Part shown: positions 1 through 8,435 of the stretch, piece by piece
Layout: each line of letters opens with the position of its first letter
Position numbering within the stretch: the stretch's first letter is position 1
Source: an uncultured Bacillota bacterium
GTDB taxonomy: Bacteria > Bacillota > Clostridia > Peptostreptococcales > Anaerovoracaceae
Assembly: GCA_927441425.1 (NCBI GenBank)
Contig: CAKMKG010000003.1
Coordinates: 1-64,000 of the forward strand
DNA: 64,000 nucleotides
Direction of reading: 5' to 3'
Program-made: the position numbers and the translations under genes
Notes under the pieces: model-generated
Told to the model about the DNA's origin: nothing
Seen by the model: only the letters and a program-made list of their open reading frames with translations
The model's database searches: none

Positions 1-1050
1 CGATCACAAAGGGAGGAAATCCTGGTAGCCGCGAACGTTCAGTATCTACTGACAATTGTGACCGCTGATTATCTGATCAATCAAGCCGGTTATCCGGAGG
101 CAGCAATGATTGCTGCCAGGCGATCAGGGATAAAAGTCGGACTCTATATCAGCAAATGGGATCTGATCGGGGAAAGAGCGCAAGCGCTGCTGCGAGAGAA
201 ACTGACGCTTTATTACGATTTCGCTGACGCAGTATTCGCAGGACCCGCTTGTGAAATATGCGATGAATTGATTCAAAGGGTCAAGGGCAACACCACCGTT
301 GTGATCGGAGACAGGGCTTGTGGTAAAACGACAGTAATTCACGGAATTTTAAGCGGCCTACAGAGACATGACCCTGTTCCCGAAACGATATCGAGTACCC
401 ATGCCAGCCGATTGCTTGTCGGCCCCGAGGAGACCTTATTAATAGATACCCCAGGTTTTCGGGACTTTGCTCTCAATCAAATCACCGAAAGCGAACGAAA
501 TGCTGTGTTCCCCGAAATAGCTAGGTTGACTGAAAAATGTCATTTCAGCAACTGCACCCATATCCATGAGGAAGGATGTCAGGTAATCGAGGCACTTCGA
601 ACAAATCGCATAAGAAAAGAACGATATCGGGCTTTTCAAAGTATGACAGGAATTGCCCAGGAATCAAAGGATCAAAAGTGTAGATCCTCAGAGGTCGATT
701 ATCGTCATTCTGCCTGTGGAGAGAGTTTTCACTGTAAGGTTTGTGGAACCCTTGTCGTTCCGGAGGGCGCCGGAAGCCAACACCGCAACCACTGCCCTAA
801 GTGCTTGTCGAGTCTCCATGTGGATAACGAACCAGGCGACCGATCATCTCTGTGCAATGGTATCATGGATCCGGTCAGTGTTTGGGTACGCAAGGGTGGA
901 GAATGGGCCATTATTCACAGGTGTCGATTGTGTGGCATGCTAAGCTCCAATCGAATCGCCGCCGATGATAACCCGATCATGCTCATGTCCATTGCGGTGA
1001 AGCCACTGTCTATGCCGCCGTTTCCGCTTACTACGCTAGCCTCGCTTTAG
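1..1050 (+). CDS. RsgA-like circularly permuted GTPase fused to an RNHCP zinc domain (5' end outside window)
   Basis: The frame is open from the first base, so the N-terminus (in RsgA an OB fold) is cut off by the window edge. Seen: a permuted G-domain with G4-like SKWD near nt 151, P-loop GDRACGKT near nt 307, then DTPGF near nt 448, followed by the RsgA-type zinc motif with Cys and His in CHFSNCTHIHEEGC. RsgA/YjeQ is a GTPase that assists late 30S subunit maturation. The G4 motif is degenerate (Ser for the usual Asn) and the P-loop departs from the usual GxSGVGKS. After about residue 230 comes a second region with CKVC and RNHCPKC pairs and a later CRLC pair, which matches the RNHCP family of unknown function. 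Such a fusion suggests a ribosome- or RNA-linked role for RNHCP. Family calls are firm; that both halves act together is inference. Confidence 0.85.
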   Translation, partial: RSQREEILVAANVQYLLTIVTADYLINQAGYPEAAMIAARRSGIKVGLYISKWDLIGERAQALLREKLTLYYDFADAVFAGPACEICDELIQRVKGNTTVVIGDRACGKTTVIHGILSGLQRHDPVPETISSTHASRLLVGPEETLLIDTPGFRDFALNQITESERNAVFPEIARLTEKCHFSNCTHIHEEGCQVIEALRTNRIRKERYRAFQSMTGIAQESKDQKCRSSEVDYRHSACGESFHCKVCGTLVVPEGAGSQHRNHCPKCLSSLHVDNEPGDRSSLCNGIMDPVSVWVRKGGEWAIIHRCRLCGMLSSNRIAADDNPIMLMSIAVKPLSMPPFPLTTLASL

Positions 1051-1090
1051 AGTCGCCGGTTCAAGTCTCAATTGAAGGCCATAAAAAAAC

Positions 1091-1110
1091 GCATCCCCGA
1101 TTGGAGATGC
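1091..1110 (-). terminator. Rho-independent terminator after tRNA-Thr
   Basis: The inverted repeat GCATC(c)CC / GG(a)GATGC has T-runs on both sides, seven T on the minus strand. It lies 8 nt past the tRNA 3' end and could also stop the convergent GTPase gene. Confidence 0.8.
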
Positions 1111-1118
1111 TTTTTTGA

Positions 1119-1194
1119 TGGAGCTCCCGGCCGGAATCGAACCGGCGACCTGCACGTTACGAATGTGCTGCTCTGCCGACTGAGCTACGGAAGC
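1119..1194 (-). tRNA. tRNA-Thr(CGT)
   Basis: The 76-nt cloverleaf has a 7-bp acceptor stem (GCTTCCG with CGGGAGC), a D arm starting GCTC, anticodon loop TTCGTAA giving anticodon CGT (codon ACG), a T arm with GGTTCGATTCC and an encoded CCA end. The last anticodon-stem pair is an A-C mismatch. Just past the convergent GTPase stop codon, nt 1051-1065 carry a short T-arm-like stretch that does not fold as a tRNA. Confidence 0.93.
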
Positions 1195-1221
1195 ATAGTG
1201 AACACTTAAAAATATTACCAC

Positions 1222-1534
1222 TATTGATATCCGTTGTCAATCAAATGAGAAGTGAATCTTACTCTTGAGTACATTGCAACTGCAGCTTTAGGGGAGCAGT
1301 TCCTACTGTAACATGGGCATTTTTTCAAGTTTAGGACATATATTATACAGAAAAGGGGGCTTTTAATAAGCAGAAATTCAAAATATGGTGGTTTAAGCAT
1401 ATGATGCCGTCCTTTAATTGCAAATTTGCCCACGAGCGCTGTTAAATGCTTTCCGCTTTCGGAAACACGATTAGCGCGTGGTTTCTTGTTTCGCACGCTC
1501 TGCGTGCTCAACTGGCTTATAAGCCTACAAAAGA
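1222..1534. other. Gene-free spacer with stacked hairpins
   Basis: No supported gene. A minus-strand frame of 96 codons is open (1221-1511), but it starts with TTG, has no ribosome site and shows no recognisable family. The stretch holds several perfect or near-perfect palindromes: CACGAGCGCT (1431) with AGCGCGTG (1473), enclosing TTTCCG/CGGAAA (about 1450-1464), and GCACGC/GCGTGC (1493-1507). It may be a structured untranslated RNA or just palindromic spacer DNA. Confidence 0.35.
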
Positions 1535-1556
1535 GAGGCAGATTTCACTCTGCCTC
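1535..1556 (-). terminator. Terminator of the S-layer protein gene
   Basis: The hairpin GAGGCA/TGCCTC is followed on the minus strand by TCTCTTTTG. A second short stem, CCCGT/ACGGG, lies between it and the stop codon. Confidence 0.7.
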
Positions 1557-1622
1557 CCGTAGAAATGGGTAGTCCCGTAGAAACGGGATTTATTCATGCT
1601 TCATTATATTGAGCGTTTTAAC

Positions 1623-2873
1623 TTAATCGGTCAAATAGGTCTTGCTGAGGCTGACACTCAAGTTTCCGGCTTCATCCATTGCCCTGACCTTAAAGATGTA
1701 TTCTGTGTCTGCACTCAGTCCTGATACGTTTACGCTGTTTGCTTCTTTTTCCATAGTATGGATGAGCGCGCCGTCCTGATAAACCTGATAGGAATCAACT
1801 CCCACATTGTCCGTTGCATCCGGCCAGATCAGCGTTACAACGCCGGAGACCGAAGGGCTGACCGTCAGAAGGGCATCGCTTGGCCAGGTTGGCACAGTGG
1901 TGTCTGCAACCTCTTCTTCAAGGGTGGTTACTGTTACCGATGGGCCGTCGTTGCTCCAGTTTCCTGCTGCATCCTTGGCTTCTACAGTGAAGGTGTACTC
2001 CTCATCTGCTTCTAATCCTTTTATTGCGGCGGTTCTACCGGAAACGTACTTCACTTTATCCACACCGTTAAGCTCATAGCTTACTTGATAGCCAACCACA
2101 GCCACATCATCGGATGCTGCCGACCATTTTAACTCCACACTGGTTGCGCGAATGGCTGTTGCAGTCACTGCGTCATCATTATCCCAAATTGGTGCCGTTT
2201 CATCGTCGGAATCCTCTTCATCCTGATCGATCAAGTTTTCTATGATCGCTGCCATTTGTGCTCTGCTCAGCAGGCTGTAGGGATTAAAGGTCCCGTTGGG
2301 ATAGCCTTTGATATATCCTTCTTCATATAGGGCCAGCAGATATCCGAAATCCTCGTCATTGAGCATGCCCAAATCCTTGAAGGGATTCCTTTCAAAATCC
2401 GTAACAGGATCCAGTTCCAGTGCCTTTGCTATTGCGACACATGCGGTCAGTCGGTCAACCTGAACATGAGAGTGGAATCTCTTTAAATTGAAATACTTCT
2501 GGTCGATTCCCTTCTTCACAGCTTTTTTTGCCCAGGCGGGGACATCGGAAGTATCCTCGTCCTCACCATCGTTCTCAATAACATCTTCGTCGTCATCATC
2601 GGTATCTCTCAGTTCAAGGATACGGTCAATGATTACTGCCAGCTCCACCATTGTAAGCTGTCTGTCCGGTTGGAAGGTGCCATCTGTGTATCCGCCAAGG
2701 ATACCCAGAGACTGCATCTTTTCAACAGATTGTTTTCCCCAATGGCCTTTCATGTCTTTAAATTCTTTATTCTTTTCGTTGCCTTTTCCGTTTCCCGGAT
2801 TTGCGAATGCTGCCCCGGTAAATAACGTCATTACCATCACAATGGTTACAATATAAGAAATCACTCTCTTCAT
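1623..2873 (-). CDS. S-layer homology (SLH) protein with two fibronectin type III domains
   Basis: This 416-residue exported protein probably sits on the cell wall. Residues 1-25 are a Sec signal peptide (basic start, hydrophobic stretch, cleavage after AFA). Three SLH-type repeats follow at about 38-90, 113-156 and 162-216; the first has the clear GGYTDGTFQP and the third the GYPNGTFNP motif. An acidic Asp/Glu linker separates repeats one and two, and another precedes two FN3 domains at about 227-318 and 328-416. SLH domains usually bind pyruvylated secondary wall polymer. No enzyme domain is present, so a structural or adhesive role is likely. It lies 100 bp downstream of addB on the same strand with its own ribosome site (AAGGAGG). 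Confidence 0.88.
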   Translation of the reverse strand: MKRVISYIVTIVMVMTLFTGAAFANPGNGKGNEKNKEFKDMKGHWGKQSVEKMQSLGILGGYTDGTFQPDRQLTMVELAVIIDRILELRDTDDDDEDVIENDGEDEDTSDVPAWAKKAVKKGIDQKYFNLKRFHSHVQVDRLTACVAIAKALELDPVTDFERNPFKDLGMLNDEDFGYLLALYEEGYIKGYPNGTFNPYSLLSRAQMAAIIENLIDQDEEDSDDETAPIWDNDDAVTATAIRATSVELKWSAASDDVAVVGYQVSYELNGVDKVKYVSGRTAAIKGLEADEEYTFTVEAKDAAGNWSNDGPSVTVTTLEEEVADTTVPTWPSDALLTVSPSVSGVVTLIWPDATDNVGVDSYQVYQDGALIHTMEKEANSVNVSGLSADTEYIFKVRAMDEAGNLSVSLSKTYLTD

Positions 2874-2972
2874 AAAATACCTCCTTTTGTTTACCTAAAA
2901 AATACATCCTGTATATTATTTCTTAGCAGGGCTGTTTTTTTTAGGGGTAGGTATTCTATTTGCCAAAGATTT

Positions 2973-5900
2973 TTATTTTACCACATCATATGAGCAGCCT
3001 TCGAAGCTCAGGTCGAAATAGCAAATGCTTTTGTACTGACAGAATTTGCAGGCAGTTTCTTCCTTCACCTTTTTCGGCTTGATTTCGATGGAGCCTTCCG
3101 AAAGCTCACAGCAAAGCTCCTTCACCTTGCTGTTCACCGCATCCAGAAGCTCTGAAAAATCTTCTTCCGTTAAAAGCTTCTTTTCTGTCGTTCCTGCATA
3201 AAGACCATCCTTTGTTTTTCTAACGGGCAGGATGTCAGAATATCCCGAAAACTCTCCGGCAATGCTCTCAATAATGCTTCGATTGTCTAATACTACACCA
3301 TCCAGCTTAAAGCTTTTTTTCCTTTCCGCTTTTATCTTTTCCTCATAGTCTGTTTCCGGTAGATTCGTGACATCAATCTGGGGTTCTGCGATTTCAAAAT
3401 AGAATACGCCTGCCGGCTTGTATGGATTCTCCCTAGTCCTGTCATAGAAATCGGCTCCAAGAGCCGCCCTCAGATAGAGCATAAGCTGCAACCTCCAGCC
3501 CGCTCTTGCCTCTTCCGTATCAAATTTTTCCTTCCCTGATTTATAGTCGATTATTTTTATATATCGGTCCGGATCCCCATCTTTTCCTTTCAAAACATCG
3601 ACTCGATCAATTTTCCCTTCGATATAAAGGGTATCCTCACCCAGCTTCACCTCAATCGGCGGGAACTGCTTTCCAACGGCTCTTCCGAATTCACTTTCAA
3701 AGAAAACATTTTGAATCTGTCCTGTCTGGACGTGCTCTACCAGAGCCCAAGCCGCCTCACCGCATACCCTTTTCATGCGCAGTCCGCGGTACCGCTCTTC
3801 TTCCCCTTGCACGAGAACTCCGTCCCGATAGTCCAACGCGGCTTCCTCGATAAAGGAATCGATGTATTGCAGGCATTGCTCTTTGGTAACATTCATCCAC
3901 GGCGACCGGGGATCTGAAATGTCCATTTCGGGGGAAGACAACTGCTCCGACAGTTTCATAAAGCACTGATGGTAGACATCGCCGATTTCTCTTCCTGCAA
4001 CCTCAAAAATTCGCCCCTCATCGGGTTTCAATCCATAATTGATGAAATGAGAGAACGGGCATCTGGAAAACCGTTCCAGTCTGGATGGGCTCAAAGATAA
4101 CGCAAGGGAGGGATCTCTTTTATATATTTTCCCGACCAGTTCCTTCTTGATTTTTTCCTGCCTATTGGTGAACAGCAGCCCTTCCTTAACGGGTCTGAGC
4201 TGTATTTCTGAATTGGCTTCATACCATTGATAGGCCGCCAGCCACTCTTCTCTGAGGGGTTCACCCTCCATAGTGCTTCGGAAGGCCTCCGTCATATGCT
4301 TTAATGTGCTTCCGGGCGCTTCGATGAGAAGCATCGGATCTTCCATATTTAAGATATCTTTCGAAACCGAAAGGTCGGTATAGATTTTACGGATCTTGTC
4401 AAACAGCATGGATTGCTTGCTTTCCTTCCCCTCCAAATCCGATGCGGAATAGCTCATCCAGAGATATTCCGATGGCTTGGACAGGTTTTTATAAATAGCG
4501 AGCTTTTCTTCCTTTGCTCGCAGGTCGTCGATCTTGCAGATTTCGATTCCCTTTTGGTATAACGCAGTTTTTTCATCTTCGTTTAGCAAACTTTCTGAGG
4601 GCGACGCAGCCGGAAGCAGTCCGTCATTTGCACCCAGAATCATCATGGCCTTGATATTGCCGGCCCTTGTTCTCTGCATGGTGCCAATGATGATCTGATC
4701 TATGGTAGGCGGAAGCAGTCCGATTTCCACGGCTTCGAAGCCCGATTTCAGGATCGTTGCATAATCTCCTGTCGGGAGTTCCTCATCACCGATCAGCTCG
4801 ATCAACTGATCGAAAATGGCAATGATGACGCTCCAGATTTGAGAAGCTTCTTCTGCATATTCATATTGATTTTCTTCTATCAGATAGCCAATCAAACCTT
4901 CAATTTTATCCGGCAGCATGGCCTGATCCTTCAAGAAGCTGTAAATCGCTACTGTCCTTTCTCGAACCGTTTTGTTTTGCTTAAATTCCGTTTCAAAGGC
5001 GGTAATATAGTCACATACCTGTGACCGGATCCCATTGATCCTCTGTAAGGCTTCCTCGCCTTCCGCTTTTGCACCATAGATAAAGTCCTTTTTCCAGCGG
5101 CTTCCCTTGATGCGATACTTAACCGCATAGTTTTCCAGGTCCTCACAGTCCTCGATGGAAACGGGAGTCAAGTTGGTTTTCAGCATGCGGAAGATATCCT
5201 CATAAAGCCAGCCTTTGGAGGTGATATCGATAAGGGCTGTGATAAACTCTACAGAGGGATGATGGAGGATATCCCTTTTTTTATCCAGAAATGCCGTAAT
5301 GCCGTAGTCGGCGAAAACTCTCTTGATCACAGAGGCGCGAGTTTCCATATCGTTGCAGATGACTAAAATATCCCGGTACCGAAGTCCTTCTTCCCTTGTC
5401 AGCTGGACAATCCTTGCCGCCGCAGTCTCCGCCTCCGAATAAAAATTAGCAGCCTGGCAAAGGGATATGGTATTTCCCGCAGAAGACTGCCGGTAAGGTT
5501 GGGCGTAGAGCTCCTGCTCCAAATGAACCAGCGGCAGCGCCTTTTCTCCCCGGTTTTTACCGGCCCGGATTTGATAGCCGATGTCGATGAGCGCTTCCTC
5601 GTATCCGATACCGCTGCGTTCCGCAATGACCCTCAATTGATACATGATTCCCCTTGTCAGGTCAAACAGATCGCCGTCCCGGCTCTCTGGCTGCATCGAG
5701 CAGCCCCCCCCTCCCGCGGAGCAGTCTGCGGTCAATACAACATTGACTTCTCTGGCGGTCATCATCAGCTGTTCAATGATATCCATCGTCTTCGGTGTAA
5801 AGTAGTCAAATCCGCTGATCCAAATTACTGCATTTTGCAGCATTCGGGAATGCGGGATTTTAGAAACGAAAAGATTGAGATAATCCTCCGTATCAAGGTA

Positions 5901-6413
5901 TTTCCCTTCAATCAGCTCTTCGTATTTTTCGTATATAATATGGATATCTTTCAGTTTTCTATGTAATATAGAGGTCTCCTCCGTTTCCCGAAGGAGGCTC
6001 AGTATGTCATCAGGTGAAGCGTTGAATTGCTTCATTTCGGAAATGAGATTGTTGGCCATCTCTATAAAGGAGGCCTTGCGGTTCATTCCGCGGAAGGCAT
6101 GGAGACGATCGTTCTCCTCTGTCAGAATTTTGGTCAGCAACATATGTCTGCCATATTTATCAATCGGTACACGGCTGGTTCCACCAACTTCCGATAATAC
6201 CTTGACGCCCAGTCTCGACTGGCTCATGATCTCCAGATCCATGAGTCCGTCCACACAGAGGTAGGCGAATGCGTTGCGTTCCGCCTGCAAGGTAAATTGA
6301 TCCGGCACCAGCAGCAGTATTTTTTGATGATCTACCGTCAGTTCCCCGGCGATCCGATCAAATAAAAACTTTTCCTTATCCAGATTTTCCCGGCCATAGT
6401 AAATGTGCAGCAT
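2973..6413 (-). CDS. addB: ATP-dependent helicase/deoxyribonuclease subunit B
   Basis: AddB pairs with AddA to resect DNA double-strand breaks and recognise Chi. I start it at the ATG at 6413 (MLHIYYGR), which follows AAAGGGAG; an upstream TTG in frame overlaps that ribosome site. Seen: N-terminal UvrD-like region with LLLVPDQFTLQAER; C-terminal RecB-type nuclease with GKIDRVDV and IDYKSG; and the iron-sulfur cysteines, one in SRCPF and three in CKFCQYKSIC. The length, about 1146 residues, is normal. Odd: the N-terminal Walker A position reads GRENLDKEK instead of a GxxxxGKS/T motif. AddB ATPase is known to be dispensable in Bacillus, so function may survive. addA, usually adjacent, is not here. 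Confidence 0.93.
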   Translation of the reverse strand: MLHIYYGRENLDKEKFLFDRIAGELTVDHQKILLLVPDQFTLQAERNAFAYLCVDGLMDLEIMSQSRLGVKVLSEVGGTSRVPIDKYGRHMLLTKILTEENDRLHAFRGMNRKASFIEMANNLISEMKQFNASPDDILSLLRETEETSILHRKLKDIHIIYEKYEELIEGKYLDTEDYLNLFVSKIPHSRMLQNAVIWISGFDYFTPKTMDIIEQLMMTAREVNVVLTADCSAGGGGCSMQPESRDGDLFDLTRGIMYQLRVIAERSGIGYEEALIDIGYQIRAGKNRGEKALPLVHLEQELYAQPYRQSSAGNTISLCQAANFYSEAETAAARIVQLTREEGLRYRDILVICNDMETRASVIKRVFADYGITAFLDKKRDILHHPSVEFITALIDITSKGWLYEDIFRMLKTNLTPVSIEDCEDLENYAVKYRIKGSRWKKDFIYGAKAEGEEALQRINGIRSQVCDYITAFETEFKQNKTVRERTVAIYSFLKDQAMLPDKIEGLIGYLIEENQYEYAEEASQIWSVIIAIFDQLIELIGDEELPTGDYATILKSGFEAVEIGLLPPTIDQIIIGTMQRTRAGNIKAMMILGANDGLLPAASPSESLLNEDEKTALYQKGIEICKIDDLRAKEEKLAIYKNLSKPSEYLWMSYSASDLEGKESKQSMLFDKIRKIYTDLSVSKDILNMEDPMLLIEAPGSTLKHMTEAFRSTMEGEPLREEWLAAYQWYEANSEIQLRPVKEGLLFTNRQEKIKKELVGKIYKRDPSLALSLSPSRLERFSRCPFSHFINYGLKPDEGRIFEVAGREIGDVYHQCFMKLSEQLSSPEMDISDPRSPWMNVTKEQCLQYIDSFIEEAALDYRDGVLVQGEEERYRGLRMKRVCGEAAWALVEHVQTGQIQNVFFESEFGRAVGKQFPPIEVKLGEDTLYIEGKIDRVDVLKGKDGDPDRYIKIIDYKSGKEKFDTEEARAGWRLQLMLYLRAALGADFYDRTRENPYKPAGVFYFEIAEPQIDVTNLPETDYEEKIKAERKKSFKLDGVVLDNRSIIESIAGEFSGYSDILPVRKTKDGLYAGTTEKKLLTEEDFSELLDAVNSKVKELCCELSEGSIEIKPKKVKEETACKFCQYKSICYFDLSFEGCSYDVVK

Positions 6414-6573
6414 GGTTCTCCCTTTCAATTGCAGTAATCAGGGTTCACTGAATTACAATTATTATAGCATCTTTCCTTTGCAGCGGCAAACGTAGTGTGA
6501 TAAAATGAATTGTTTTGTAATCCAATTAAAGAGTTTCATAAGAAAGAACGAGAAGAGGAGAATCCGAAATAAA

Positions 6574-7449
6574 ATGTCGTCCATTCGTAATGCAAAATAC
6601 TACATTGCCCTTTTTTCAGCTGTTTTTATCTGGTCCTCTGCTTTTATCGTCACGAAAGTTGCTTTAACCGGCCTCGGACCGTTCACCCTTTCCGCAATCA
6701 GAATCACGATTGCATTTACCATACTGCTTCCCTTTGCTCTCAAGCGCGGCTTTCGGTTTAAGAATCTCTTTACCAGGAAAGCATTCCTTTACGGGATTTT
6801 TGGATACGGCGGGAATCTTGTTTTGCTAAGCCTCGCCCTCATGACCTGCACCGCCAACATATCCGCCATCATTCACGGTTTATTTCCAGTTTTCATGATT
6901 TTATTTGGCTATACCCTGTTGAGCGAACGTATTACCAGAAATAAAGTATTGGGCATTGTCTTTTCCGTATCCGGCGTCGTCATCGCTTCCATCGGGGATC
7001 TGTCACAGAATTCCGAAACGACCCTCTTGGGTCTTCTGCTTGTTACTATTTCTGTATTGACATGGGCCTACTATTCCGTCTACTCCAAAAAAAATGCCGC
7101 AGGAATGGATACCTTTGTTTTGTCTGAAATCTGCTTTGGAACCGGATTGATCTGCATTCTGCCTTTTGCAATCATTGAGCAGCTGTTCACCGACTTTTCC
7201 ATGCCCAACACGGGAGCTATTTTCAGCCTCTTATATCTGGGCATCATGTCAGGTGCGTTAGGAATCGTGCTTTGGAATTTCGGGCTGAAAAAAATCGATT
7301 CTACCATTGCCGGAATTTACTTCAACCTGATGCCTGTCATCGGACTTTTTTTGGCAATTTTCGCCCATGAACGCATCGCCTTTCTTCAAGTGTCCGGTTG
7401 CATCCTCATTCTTGTCGGTGTTTTTATCTGTACGAAGCCCGGAAAATAA
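6574..7449 (+). CDS. EamA/DMT-family transporter
   Basis: This integral membrane protein of the drug/metabolite transporter superfamily has about 290 residues and ten predicted hydrophobic helices arranged as two EamA repeats. The first repeat starts at WSSAFIVTKVALTGLGPF and contains ILFGYTLLSERI; the second has TWAYYSVYSKK and ends LVGVFICTKP. Members export amino acids, metabolites or drugs; the substrate cannot be read from sequence. The frame is open further upstream, but the ATG at 6574 has an AGAGGAG site, at a long spacing. It is divergent from addB, and the 90-bp gap between the two start regions must hold both promoters. Confidence 0.85.
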   Translation: MSSIRNAKYYIALFSAVFIWSSAFIVTKVALTGLGPFTLSAIRITIAFTILLPFALKRGFRFKNLFTRKAFLYGIFGYGGNLVLLSLALMTCTANISAIIHGLFPVFMILFGYTLLSERITRNKVLGIVFSVSGVVIASIGDLSQNSETTLLGLLLVTISVLTWAYYSVYSKKNAAGMDTFVLSEICFGTGLICILPFAIIEQLFTDFSMPNTGAIFSLLYLGIMSGALGIVLWNFGLKKIDSTIAGIYFNLMPVIGLFLAIFAHERIAFLQVSGCILILVGVFICTKPGK

Positions 7450-7512
7450 AAGCAGCTCCGCCACGCTCCATGAAACAATTTTTCCGAAATATGCAACATT
7501 TTTTGAATAATC

Positions 7513-7533
7513 GCCCCCTAATAGATAGGGGGC
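7513..7533 (+). terminator. Hairpin after the EamA gene
   Basis: The stem GCCCCCTA/TAGGGGGC is perfect with a short loop, but only a weak T-run follows. It is the probable end of the transporter transcript. Confidence 0.5.
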
Positions 7534-7609
7534 TTCTGTACATTCTGCTCATTTTTACGGCTTTGTGTCCGGAATATATTCAAACATGTGTCATGTTGGG
7601 GGGGGTACG

Positions 7610-8263
7610 ATGGTTTATAAGAGCAATACATTGAATGAAAATCTGAACAGTAAATTCGAAGCAATTTATTTCACATATTCTAAATACTTATATTCCATCG
7701 GAATTAATATCCTGAAGGATGAACAATTTGCCGCCGATGCCCTACAGCAATGTTTTTTAAAAATATACGAAAATATTGAAAAGATTGGCGAAATCAACTC
7801 GACTCAGACGAAATCCTTTGTCAGCATCATCATGCGGAATGAGTCAATCAATATTTTTAGAAAAAGAAAAATTATTTTTGATGTCACAGAAGCGATGGAA
7901 GATGCGTTATATATTATAATAGACGAAACTGCGAATACCGAAGAAATTCTATTGAAAGCAGAGCTTCGGGATGAAATCAATGCTTACTTGAGCAAGTTGA
8001 GCAACGAGGAAAGCAATTTAATCATACTAAAATATGTCCGGGACTATTCCAATCAAGAGATTTCTGAAGTTCTTGGCGTTTCGCAAGAGGTAGTAAGGCA
8101 GAGGCTATCGCGTGTAAGGAGAAAGCTGGCAATGTTGATGGAATGTGAGCTTTGGGAGCGGGATGCCGGAGAAATTCAGATTCCTGAAAATGCAGAAGTC
8201 CAAATTCTTGCATTGGCCAGAAATAAGGAAGAAGTAAAGAACGGTGAAACTTATAGTAATTAA
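7610..8263 (+). CDS. ECF-type sigma-70 family RNA polymerase sigma factor
   Basis: Residues about 13-80 form sigma region 2 (FEAIYFTYSKYLYSIGINILKD and the following helix), and residues about 125-185 form region 4 with the helix-turn-helix YSNQEISEVLGVSQEVVRQR. The architecture is that of extracytoplasmic-function sigma factors, which direct RNA polymerase to a small regulon. I chose the ATG at 7610, behind a run of eight G, over the upstream in-frame ATG at 7565. A tail of about 35 residues follows region 4. No anti-sigma factor is adjacent: the next gene is convergent. The target promoters are unknown. Confidence 0.85.
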   Translation: MVYKSNTLNENLNSKFEAIYFTYSKYLYSIGINILKDEQFAADALQQCFLKIYENIEKIGEINSTQTKSFVSIIMRNESINIFRKRKIIFDVTEAMEDALYIIIDETANTEEILLKAELRDEINAYLSKLSNEESNLIILKYVRDYSNQEISEVLGVSQEVVRQRLSRVRRKLAMLMECELWERDAGEIQIPENAEVQILALARNKEEVKNGETYSN

Positions 8264-8358
8264 AACTGACAAAAATAAATTTAATTTCTACAACTAAGAT
8301 AAATTGGTAACATTTTGGTTTATACTGAACCGTAATAGCTGAATTGATTTCATACAAC

Positions 8359-8401
8359 AGCCCGGTTTGAGCGGACATTCCAATTCCTCTCTTGCCGGGC
8401 T
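8359..8401 (+). terminator. Terminator of the sigma factor gene
   Basis: The stem AGCCCGG/CCGGGCT is followed by TGGTTTTATT on the plus strand. It separates two convergent genes. Confidence 0.7.
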
Positions 8402-8435
8402 GGTTTTATTAACTAATTTTTAATTATATTTGAAC

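Noticed and set aside
1051-1065. T-arm-like stretch resembling a tRNA 3' end just after the GTPase gene
   Set aside because: The supposed T stem does not pair and no acceptor end follows, so it is not a tRNA and too weak as an attachment site.
1221-1511. Minus-strand 96-codon frame
   Set aside because: TTG start without ribosome site, no family match by eye, and it overlaps stacked palindromes that could keep a frame open by chance. Kept only as a spacer feature.
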